DNA of 5,509 bases from Bacillota bacterium (GTDB lineage Bacteria > Bacillota > Clostridia > Oscillospirales > Acutalibacteraceae), in NCBI GenBank assembly GCA_023415895.1, contig JAEZJA010000040.1, positions 1 through 5,509 on the forward strand. The letters are read 5' to 3'. Positions within the stretch are counted from its first letter, which is position 1. Every line of letters begins with the position of its first letter. The position numbers and the translations under genes are program-made. Below the pieces are notes generated by a model. That model was not told where the DNA came from, searched no databases, and saw only the letters and a list, made by a program, of their open reading frames with translations. This document shows positions 1 through 5,509 of this stretch, one piece after another.

Positions 1-634
1 CATCAAAGTAGCCTGTGGTGGGGTAGGTAAACAGAGCAATGCCTTCGGCTTTGGCCTTGTCGCCGAGTGCCCACATTTCATCCCAAGTTTTGGGGACCTC
101 CCATCCCTTCTGCTGGAAAAGAGCGGCGTTATAAAAGAGTCCGCAGGGGCCATAAAACATGGGAGACAGGTAGGTCTTTTTATCCGAATAGGGATTGGTT
201 ACCAACGTATCGGTAAATCCGCTGATAATTTTGTCTTTTACCTTGACAGTTTCACCCGGGACCGTCATTTCCAGCATGTCCGACAAATCGGTCAGCGCAT
301 TTTCTTTTGTCAGGGTTTCTGTCAGCGCAGCTTCACGGCCAACGGCGAGATGCACGACATCGGGATAATTTCCAGCCTTCATTTGTGGACCAATGACATC
401 TTCAATGTTCTTATCAATGGTGAGTTCCACAGTTACACCAGGATTGGCTTTCTCAAAAGCTTTGCATACTTCTTTCCACATATCCGCTCCGTAAGCTGAT
501 TCCAAAGCGGCAACTTTCAAGGTCTGCTGTTTTGCCGACGATGAAGTGGAAGGATCGCCCTCGTTTTTGGCGCATCCAGTTGCAATAGATACCACTAATG
601 TGGTTGCTAAGGCAAGACTAACAAGTTTTTTCAT
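1..634 (-). CDS. ABC-transporter extracellular sugar-binding lipoprotein (partial, 3' end outside window)
   Basis: This is the N-terminal 211 codons of an extracellular solute-binding protein (family 1 type), the lipid-anchored receptor that hands a carbohydrate to an ABC permease. Translation from ATG at 634 gives a short basic start (MKKLV), a hydrophobic stretch (residues 4-19) and a lipobox-like ATGC with the lipidated Cys at 21, followed by a Ser/Thr/Lys-rich linker. The mature domain starts around TLKVAALES. It has the usual AFEKANPGVTVEL strand-helix unit near residues 61-73, a YPDVVHL segment, and FYGPCGLFYNAALFQQKGWEVPKTWDEM in the second half. These are characteristic of sugar-binding proteins, with some resemblance to the NgcE/oligosaccharide branch; that subgroup is a weak inference. 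The family is usually about 420-450 residues, so roughly half is missing to the left. An SD sequence GGGAGGA (plus coordinates 641-647) lies 6 nt before the ATG. The permease genes probably follow outside the window. The substrate cannot be read from this part. Confidence 0.93.
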   Translation of the reverse strand, partial: MKKLVSLALATTLVVSIATGCAKNEGDPSTSSSAKQQTLKVAALESAYGADMWKEVCKAFEKANPGVTVELTIDKNIEDVIGPQMKAGNYPDVVHLAVGREAALTETLTKENALTDLSDMLEMTVPGETVKVKDKIISGFTDTLVTNPYSDKKTYLSPMFYGPCGLFYNAALFQQKGWEVPKTWDEMWALGDKAKAEGIALFTYPTTGYFD

Positions 635-686
635 TTCTTATCCTCCCTATTGTAGTACACGATTGTTTCTCGCTATTTACAGTTTT

Positions 687-714
687 ATTATAGATATTAG
701 TAGGTTGATTTCTA
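687..714 (-). promoter_or_regulatory. Putative sigma-A promoter of the sugar-binding protein gene
   Basis: Reading leftward, a perfect TATAAT -10 box (plus coordinates 687-692) has a weak -35 box TAGAAA (709-714, 4 of 6 matches to TTGACA) with a 16-bp spacer. Transcription would begin near 680, giving a leader of about 45 nt before the ATG at 634. A poor -35 with a good -10 fits a promoter that needs an activator. The direct repeat at 718-750 lies immediately upstream, where an AraC-family activator would sit. This is predicted from sequence only. Confidence 0.55.
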
Positions 715-717
715 TGG

Positions 718-750
718 ATATGTTGCGCTTTGTTTTATATATCTTGCGAT
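718..750 (+). promoter_or_regulatory. Candidate operator: two 12-bp direct repeats 21 bp apart
   Basis: ATATgTTGCGcT (718-729) and ATATcTTGCGaT (739-750) agree at 10 of 12 positions, and their starts are 21 bp apart, about two helical turns. AraC-family proteins have two helix-turn-helix motifs per monomer and typically bind tandem half-sites with this period. The promoter-proximal copy ends about 3 bp from the -35 of the leftward transporter promoter. The repeat and spacing are seen directly. That the neighbouring regulator binds here is inferred. Confidence 0.5.
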
Positions 751-872
751 AAATCAAATATTAAACAAAATATTCGTATTATCGTTTATTATTGATGTTA
801 AATCTTCTACCGCACGCCAGGAAATCGCCAATTTTTGCCCATCATTATCTTGGTAATATTAGTCATGATGAC

Positions 873-884
873 AATTATTGCGCT
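873..884 (+). promoter_or_regulatory. Third operator-like half-site overlapping the regulator's -35
   Basis: AATTaTTGCGcT matches the repeat pattern ATATnTTGCGnT at 8 of its 10 defined positions and shares the 9-mer TTGCGCTTT with the copy at 723-731. It covers the -35 box of the rightward regulator promoter (878-883), so occupancy would be expected to repress the regulator's own gene. The distance to the first copy is 155 bp. The functional role is inferred. Confidence 0.35.
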
Positions 885-906
885 TTTCCTATGCCTATAG
901 TATAAT
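878..906 (+). promoter_or_regulatory. Putative sigma-A promoter of the AraC-type regulator gene
   Basis: A perfect TATAAT -10 box (901-906) is preceded by TTGCGC (878-883, 3 of 6 matches, with TTG conserved) at the optimal 17-bp spacing. Transcription would start near 913, leaving a leader of about 69 nt before the ATG at 982. The -35 box overlaps an operator-like half-site, which suggests autoregulation. Confidence 0.6.
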
Positions 907-981
907 GATATAAATTGTAAATTATGTAATACAAGCAATATTTCTAAAATTACCATTAATAAATAAAAGGAAGAACGTGTT

Positions 982-1845
982 ATGAGCAATCAACGATTTG
1001 TGCTCCAGAAATCTGACAGCCATCCTGTTGAGGCTCGTCTGGTGTCTATCACCAAATCTCGGTACGATGGGGATTGGCATAGTATTTTGCATACCCACAG
1101 TTTCGCCGAGGTGTTTTATGTCCTAAGCGGAAATGGACGATTCCTGGTGGATGGCGACGCATTTGAAGTAAAGGAAAATGACTTTGTGATTGTCAACCCT
1201 CATGTCAAGCATACCGAAACGTCATGGTTATCGAGCCCACTGAAATACGTTGTGCTTGGTATTGATGGCATCCATTTTCACTTTCATGCCGGCGATAAGA
1301 CGGAAGAGCACACGCCGCAAAACAATTACCGTCTGTTCAACTATCGTGACCAGCGAAACAAACTGCAGGTCTATCTTAAAGTTATGCTCGATGAGGTTGA
1401 GGCACAACAGCCGTATTATCATACGGTTTGCCAAAACTTGCTCGAGGTACTTCTTGTCGATATACTTCGTCAAGCAAATTTCAGCTTCAGTGTTGTGGCT
1501 GCCAAGCAAGTCAATACGGCCAGCAACGCGGCCAAGGGCTATATCGATGCCCACTTCAAAGAAACTATCACTCTGGATAAGCTGTCACAACACGCACATG
1601 TTAACAAGTATTATCTCACGCATCTGTTTACCAAAGACTATGGCATGTCCCCCATCACGTATATCGCTTCCAAACGTGTGGAAGAGTGTAAGAATCTTCT
1701 GGAGAATACCGATTTATCCATGGGTGACATTGCCTCCATTGTTGGCTTCTCCTCTCAATCCTATTTTTCACAAATGTTTAAAAAAATGACCGGAGTATCC
1801 CCTGCGCAATATCGAGCGCAAATGAAAGAAAACAGGCGTTTATGA
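982..1845 (+). CDS. AraC/XylS-family transcriptional regulator with N-terminal cupin domain
   Basis: This is a 287-residue DNA-binding regulator of the usual AraC-family length (about 270-300). The N-terminal part is an AraC-type cupin sensor domain. It has HTHSFAEVFYVLSGNGRF at residues 37-54, a turn VDGDAFEVKENDFVIVNP (56-73), and the closing NPHVKHTE (72-79). The C-terminal about 105 residues form the double helix-turn-helix domain. The first motif lies around 197-221 (LDKLSQHAHVNKYYLTHLF) and the second around 246-270. The AraC signature GFSSQSYFSQMFKKMTGVSP falls at 255-274, followed by AQYR. An AAGGAA ribosome site (967-972) lies 9 nt before the ATG. It is divergent from the sugar-binding protein gene, so it most likely activates that transporter in response to the imported sugar or a derivative. 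The ligand is unknown. Family assignment is certain; the target is inferred from position and the repeats between the genes. Confidence 0.96.
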   Translation: MSNQRFVLQKSDSHPVEARLVSITKSRYDGDWHSILHTHSFAEVFYVLSGNGRFLVDGDAFEVKENDFVIVNPHVKHTETSWLSSPLKYVVLGIDGIHFHFHAGDKTEEHTPQNNYRLFNYRDQRNKLQVYLKVMLDEVEAQQPYYHTVCQNLLEVLLVDILRQANFSFSVVAAKQVNTASNAAKGYIDAHFKETITLDKLSQHAHVNKYYLTHLFTKDYGMSPITYIASKRVEECKNLLENTDLSMGDIASIVGFSSQSYFSQMFKKMTGVSPAQYRAQMKENRRL

Positions 1846-1891
1846 TACCAACGGGGAACCTATCCAACCGGAATACTACGGATGACCATAA

Positions 1892-1936
1892 CTCAAAAAG
1901 CGCCGGACTCCATCACGGAATCCGGCGCTTTTTGAG
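1892..1936. terminator. Bidirectional intrinsic terminator between convergent genes
   Basis: CTCAAAAAGCGCCGGA (1892-1907) and its exact reverse complement (1921-1936) form a perfect 16-bp stem around a 13-nt loop. The loop can itself pair TCC with GGA. The GC-rich core GCGCCGGA is followed by five T's in both directions, so it can end the regulator transcript, whose stop is 46 bp to the left, and the ilvD transcript, whose stop is 8 bp to the right. Confidence 0.93.
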
Positions 1937-1944
1937 CTATTCAT

Positions 1945-3606
1945 TTAGAGCATATCGTCGAACACAGCGCCTGTGGAGCCGCTGGTCACATGCTGGGCGT
2001 AGCGCCTCGCATAACCGGTCAAATGCTGCTCGGGAGCCTTCCACGCCGCACGGCGGGCTTCCAGCACCTTGTCGTCCACCTGCAATTCCAGCTTGCGGTT
2101 GGGGATATCAACCGAAACGATATCGCCGTCCTCCACCAGCGCGATGGTTCCGCCGGCTGCCGCTTCGGGAGAAATATGCCCGATGGACGCCCCACGGGTC
2201 GCTCCAGAGAATCGGCCGTCGGTGATAAGCGCGACGCTGTCATCCAGCCCCATACCGGCAATGTTGGCCGTGGGAGAAAGCATCTCGCGCATACCCGGGC
2301 CACCCTTGGGGCCTTCGTAGCGAATTACAATGACATCCCCCGCATGGATTTTGCCGCCGAGAATGGCCTCATTAGCCTCCTCCTCGCTGTTAAACACACG
2401 GGCCGGGCCGCTGTGCACCATCATAGAGGGCTTGACAGCCCCCTGCTTGACAACGGCGCCTTCGCTTGCCAGATTACCGAACAGAATCGCGATGCCGCCG
2501 TCCTTACGGAATGGATCGCCAATATGGCGGATGACCGTGCCGTCTGCGTCGCAGGCAGCGTCTACGCGCTCACCGACCGTTCCGCTGACCGTGGGCAGAT
2601 CGCGATGGAGCAGACCGGCTTTGTCCAGCTCCTTGAGCATGGACTGCACGCCCCCGACCTCGTTGAGATCGGTGATATAGGTCTGGCTGGCAGGGTTGAG
2701 CTTGCAGATTTGAGGTGTCTGCTTGCCGATATCGTCAATTTGTTTGAGCGTGATCGGACAGCCCGCCGCATAGGAAATAGCCGTCACATGCAGCACCGTA
2801 TTGGAGGAGCAGCCGATAGCCATGTCCGCGCGCAAAGCGTTTTCGAAGGCTGCCGGTGTCAGAATATCCAGCGGACGGATGTTGTTCTCCAGCAGCTTCA
2901 TGACCTGCTCGCCCGTTTCCTTGGCAAGACGGATGCGCGCGGCATGCACCGCGGGAATCGTGCCGTTGCCGGGCAGCGCCAGCCCAATGGCTTCGGTCAG
3001 GCAGTTCATGGAGTTGGCCGTATACATCCCCGCGCAAGAACCACAACCGGGGCAGGCGTTGTTCTCCAGCTCGTGCAGCTCGCACTCCGACAGCTTGCCC
3101 GCCGCATAGCTGCCCACCGCCTCAAACAGGTTGGACAGCCCCACCCGCTCGCCGCGCAGGCTGCCGGGCATCATGGGACCGCCGCTGACAAAGATGGACG
3201 GCAGATTCATGCGGCAGGCCGCCATGATCATGCCGGGAACGATCTTGTCGCAGTTGGGTATGAAAACAACCGCATCCATGGGATGGGCCGTCAGCATCAC
3301 TTCAATCGAATCGGCGATGAGCTCACGCGAGCACAGGGAATACTTCATGCCCTTATGGTTCATGGACAGACCGTCGCAAACGCCGATGGTGTTGAAGGTA
3401 AAAGGAACGCCGCCCGCATTGCGGATACCGGCCTCGACGGCCTTGGTGATGGTATCCAGATGGGTGTGTCCCGGTATGTAGTCACTCTTGGAGCTGACTA
3501 CGGCCACAAATGGGCGCTTCATTTCGGCATCGGTGATGCCCAGAGCTTTGAGCAGAGAGCGGTGAGGGGCACGCGACGCGCCCTCCTTCATCATATCACT
3601 GCGCAT
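1945..3606 (-). CDS. ilvD: Dihydroxy-acid dehydratase
   Basis: This iron-sulfur enzyme (EC 4.2.1.9, cytoplasmic) dehydrates 2,3-dihydroxy-3-methylbutanoate and its methylpentanoate homologue to the 2-oxo acids. It is the third common step of valine and isoleucine synthesis and also feeds leucine and pantothenate. The 553 residues match the bacterial family (about 550-616). Visible hallmarks are the start [34 protein letters not shown] (75-87), and [12 protein letters not shown] (115-126) with cluster ligand C119 and the Lys that is carbamylated in homologues. [18 protein letters not shown] (185-202) holds cluster ligand C191, and DGRFSG (463-468) holds the catalytic Ser 467. The position that is Cys in many [2Fe-2S] members (TPCN) is Gly here (IPGH, 44-47), as in the E. 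coli enzyme. An AAGAAGGA ribosome site sits 6 nt before the ATG. Only 24 bp separate it from the upstream unknown gene, so it is probably in an operon with it. No leader or T-box fits in that gap. Confidence 0.98.
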   Translation of the reverse strand: MRSDMMKEGASRAPHRSLLKALGITDAEMKRPFVAVVSSKSDYIPGHTHLDTITKAVEAGIRNAGGVPFTFNTIGVCDGLSMNHKGMKYSLCSRELIADSIEVMLTAHPMDAVVFIPNCDKIVPGMIMAACRMNLPSIFVSGGPMMPGSLRGERVGLSNLFEAVGSYAAGKLSECELHELENNACPGCGSCAGMYTANSMNCLTEAIGLALPGNGTIPAVHAARIRLAKETGEQVMKLLENNIRPLDILTPAAFENALRADMAIGCSSNTVLHVTAISYAAGCPITLKQIDDIGKQTPQICKLNPASQTYITDLNEVGGVQSMLKELDKAGLLHRDLPTVSGTVGERVDAACDADGTVIRHIGDPFRKDGGIAILFGNLASEGAVVKQGAVKPSMMVHSGPARVFNSEEEANEAILGGKIHAGDVIVIRYEGPKGGPGMREMLSPTANIAGMGLDDSVALITDGRFSGATRGASIGHISPEAAAGGTIALVEDGDIVSVDIPNRKLELQVDDKVLEARRAAWKAPEQHLTGYARRYAQHVTSGSTGAVFDDML

Positions 3607-3630
3607 GAATAATCCTTCTTTCTGCAGCCG

Positions 3631-4350
3631 TCAGGAACCAGCCGTAGCCGTTTCCTGCGGCGTTTTTGTCAAGAATGCACGCAGAAGCGCCGAGCACTGC
3701 TCATATAGCTTCTGACTTTTTTCATTTCCGGCTGTACCGGTAGCCTGCCGCACACCGAAATAGAGATTTTCGGGCAGGGTGGCAAGGTCTTGATCCGAAC
3801 GGAGAGTGTCACCTTTCCAGTTCCAGTAATTTCCCTTGCCCACTAACCCATCCGCCTCAATGCCCAATGAAGCAAAGAACGTCGTTTCCTCGCTCATCTG
3901 GGGCAAAATGGTCTTTTCATAAGTCTCCTGATCAAAGATATAAAACATCATGTCCCCGGTGGCAAGCTGCGCCATCAGCTTGATCTGATTGGCCATGCCA
4001 TAGTCCGTGGAGTCTCCCAAATTGATGGAATTGATCTGCACCTCGACCTTGCCGTCCCCATCCACGTCGACGCCGTACTTCTCAAGCTCGGCTTCGAGTT
4101 TCGCGGTCGCCGCATCCGAAGCATACCCCTGAATGGCCAGAACAACGGAATAATCAGGATCATCCTTCGTCACCAGCTGACCGATCAGCACCGCCAGAAC
4201 CCCGACAACAAAGACCGTAATGATGGTGTGCCATTTGTAATGATACCAGAAGTTTTCAAGCTTTCCCTTGGGGGTCTTGGGGGGTTCGGGTTTGGGATTC
4301 GGCCGCAATTCCTCCTCGCTCACTCCAACCAGTAAACCTTCTCTGGCCAT
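3631..4350 (-). CDS. Membrane-anchored protein of unknown function
   Basis: I do not recognise a named family. The 239-residue product begins with a short, charged, Pro/Lys-rich cytoplasmic segment (RPNPKPEPPKTPKGK, 16-30) and an aromatic, basic patch (ENFWYHYKW, 32-40). One transmembrane helix follows (about 42-62). The remaining ~175 residues would lie outside the cell if the positive-inside rule holds. The outer part has a beta-strand start (YSVVLAIQGY), a helix (80-92), an acidic loop DVDGDGKVE (95-103) resembling a calcium-binding EF-hand/dockerin loop but lacking the acidic residue at position 12, then MFYIFDQETYEK (135-146). There is no signal-peptidase or lipobox site, so the helix is probably an uncleaved anchor. 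AGGG lies 7 nt before the ATG and AAAGGA slightly further upstream. It follows lysS by 36 bp and precedes ilvD by 24 bp, so it is probably cotranscribed. The translation is convincing; the function is unknown. Confidence 0.85.
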   Translation of the reverse strand: MAREGLLVGVSEEELRPNPKPEPPKTPKGKLENFWYHYKWHTIITVFVVGVLAVLIGQLVTKDDPDYSVVLAIQGYASDAATAKLEAELEKYGVDVDGDGKVEVQINSINLGDSTDYGMANQIKLMAQLATGDMMFYIFDQETYEKTILPQMSEETTFFASLGIEADGLVGKGNYWNWKGDTLRSDQDLATLPENLYFGVRQATGTAGNEKSQKLYEQCSALLRAFLTKTPQETATAGS

Positions 4351-4386
4351 GATCGAACCCTGTCCTTTCTAATATAACTGTCAGGT

Positions 4387-5509
4387 TTATTTATCCTTTG
4401 GACGCATCGTGGGGAAAAACAGAACATCGCGGATGGCGGGTGAATCGGTCAGCAGCATGACCATGCGGTCAATGCCGAAGCCGATGCCGCCTGTCGGCGG
4501 CATGCCGAGCTCGAGCGCATACAGAAAATCTTCGTCGGTGCGGTTGGCCTCTTCGTCGCCCAGGGCCAGCAGCTCTTCCTGAGCGGCAAAACGTTCGCGC
4601 TGGTCAATTGGGTCGTTGAGCTCGGAATAGGCGTTAGCCATCACCCAGCCATTCATGAAGAATTCAAATCGTTCCACATAATCGGGGTTGCCTGGCTTCT
4701 TTTTGGTCAGTGGTGAAATCTCAATTGGGTGATCCATCACAAAGGTCGGCTGCACCAGCTTGTCTTCCACAAACTCTTCAAAAAACAGGTTGAGAATATC
4801 CCCCTTCTTGTGGCGCGCTTCAAAAGCAATGTTATGCGCCTTGGCGGCGGCCTGCGCTTCTTCGAGGGTATGGATTTCGTTAAAATCGACGCCGGAATAC
4901 TTTTTGACAGCATCGACCATGGTGATGCGCTCAAACGGTTTGCCGAGATCCATCTCGATGCCATTGTAGGTGATCGTGGTGGTGCCGAGCACCTCCTGCG
5001 CCACATAGCGGTAGAGATTTTCGGTCAGATCCATCATGCCGTGATAATCGGTGAAGGCCTGATACAGCTCCATCAGCGTAAATTCCGGATTGTGGCGGGT
5101 GTCGAGTCCCTCGTTGCGGAACACGCGGCCGATCTCGTACACGCGCTCCATGCCGCCGACAATCAGGCGCTTGAGGTACAGCTCGAGCGAAATGCGCAGC
5201 TTGACGTCCTCATCCAGTGCATTGTAATGCGTGCTGAACGGTCTTGCGGCCGCACCGCCCGCGTTCGATACCAGCATGGGGGTCTCGACCTCAATAAATC
5301 CCTGCGCATCCAGATAACGCCGCACGGTACTGATAATGCGGGAACGCTTGACGAAGGTTTCCTTGACATCCTGATTCATGATCAAATCAATGTATCGCTG
5401 ACGATACCGCATATCGGTGTTGGTCAATCCGTGAAATTTTTCCGGCAGGATCTGCAGGCTCTTGGACAGCAGAACCACCGAAGACGCATGAATGGAGATT
5501 TCTCCGGTC
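4387..5509 (-). CDS. lysS: Lysyl-tRNA synthetase, class II (partial, 5' end outside window)
   Basis: This enzyme charges tRNA-Lys with lysine (EC 6.1.1.6) in the cytoplasm. The visible 373 residues are the C-terminal part; the open frame runs unbroken to the right edge ([20 protein letters not shown]), so the true start lies beyond it. An internal GTG at 5478 is not the start, because the residues before it also match the family. About 120-130 residues are missing, mainly the OB-fold anticodon-binding domain. All three class II motifs are present in fragment numbering: motif 1 [10 protein letters not shown] (70-79), motif 2 [17 protein letters not shown] (128-144), and motif 3 [10 protein letters not shown] (340-349). 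The [29 protein letters not shown] segment that helps bind lysine is intact. The C-terminus FPTMRPKDK is the usual family ending. No terminator separates it from the next gene 36 bp downstream. Confidence 0.98.
   Translation of the reverse strand, partial: TGEISIHASSVVLLSKSLQILPEKFHGLTNTDMRYRQRYIDLIMNQDVKETFVKRSRIISTVRRYLDAQGFIEVETPMLVSNAGGAAARPFSTHYNALDEDVKLRISLELYLKRLIVGGMERVYEIGRVFRNEGLDTRHNPEFTLMELYQAFTDYHGMMDLTENLYRYVAQEVLGTTTITYNGIEMDLGKPFERITMVDAVKKYSGVDFNEIHTLEEAQAAAKAHNIAFEARHKKGDILNLFFEEFVEDKLVQPTFVMDHPIEISPLTKKKPGNPDYVERFEFFMNGWVMANAYSELNDPIDQRERFAAQEELLALGDEEANRTDEDFLYALELGMPPTGGIGFGIDRMVMLLTDSPAIRDVLFFPTMRPKDK

Larger units (their letters stand above)
635..981. other. AT-rich divergent control region
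   Basis: This 347-bp spacer separates the leftward sugar-binding protein gene from the rightward AraC-type regulator gene. It is strongly AT-rich compared with the genes on either side. It holds both ribosome binding sites, a promoter in each direction, a 21-bp-spaced direct repeat (718-750), a third related half-site (873-884), an 11-bp dyad (862-872, GTCAT-G-ATGAC) and a small GC-rich patch around 811-840. I see no convincing small gene in it. A possible leftward 60-codon frame (807-989) starts inside the regulator gene, lacks a supporting ribosome site and looks like chance. Confidence 0.8.

Noticed and set aside
546..752. Rightward 68-codon frame over the start of the sugar-binding protein gene
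   Set aside because: It is antisense to the signal peptide region and runs through the promoter and operator, with no ribosome site or recognisable product.
915..934. TTGTA...TACAA inverted repeat in the regulator leader
   Set aside because: Only five base pairs match around a 10-nt AT-rich centre, which is expected by chance in this composition.
807..989. Leftward 60-codon frame with a hydrophobic N-terminus in the control region
   Set aside because: It starts inside the regulator gene, has no ribosome site, and crosses the regulator's promoter. The hydrophobic residues follow from AT-rich sequence.
1250..1789. Rightward 179-codon frame inside the regulator gene
   Set aside because: It is a shifted frame of the AraC-type gene. 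The in-frame product has full family motifs, and this one has none.
1990..3612. A 540-codon rightward open frame lying antisense over almost all of ilvD
   Set aside because: Its product is His/Arg/Gly/Ala-rich with no recognisable domain, and long antisense frames arise from G/C-ending codon use in the real gene. The ilvD reading has all family motifs.
3607..3630. Possible T-box or attenuator leader before ilvD
   Set aside because: The gap is only 24 bp and is filled mainly by the ribosome site, so there is no room for a leader structure.

Overview
The window looks like part of a chromosome from an anaerobic member of the Firmicutes, probably class Clostridia and possibly a gut Oscillospiraceae/Ruminococcaceae-type organism. 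This is inferred from strong AGGAGG-type ribosome binding sites, a lipoprotein sugar-binding protein paired with an AraC-type regulator, a clostridial-style IlvD, and a Pro-rich single-pass membrane protein of a kind I associate with that group. No 16S or other taxonomic marker is present, so the assignment is tentative.

The window has two halves that meet tail to tail at a perfect inverted repeat (1892-1936), which can act as a terminator for both sides. The left half (1-1845) is a carbohydrate-uptake regulatory unit. It holds the 5' part of a leftward gene for an ABC-transporter sugar-binding lipoprotein (1-634, cut by the window edge), an AT-rich divergent control region (635-981), and a rightward AraC-family regulator (982-1845). 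The control region carries a sigma-A-like promoter in each direction. It also carries a 21-bp-spaced direct repeat, ATATnTTGCGnT, just upstream of the transporter -35, and a third related copy over the regulator's own -35. This is the classical architecture of an AraC-type activator that also controls its own gene.

The right half (1945-5509) is a leftward, GC-richer, closely spaced gene string: lysS (lysyl-tRNA synthetase, N-terminal part outside the window), then a 239-residue membrane-anchored protein of unknown function, then ilvD (dihydroxy-acid dehydratase of branched-chain amino acid synthesis). Gaps are 36 and 24 bp with no terminator visible between them, so cotranscription is likely. 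Pairing a tRNA synthetase with ilvD through an uncharacterised membrane protein is the least expected part of the layout.

I see no mobile element, CRISPR array, tRNA, rRNA or riboswitch. The best candidates for something undescribed are the operator arrangement at 718-884 and the unknown protein at 3631-4350. Neither amounts to clear evidence of a new system.
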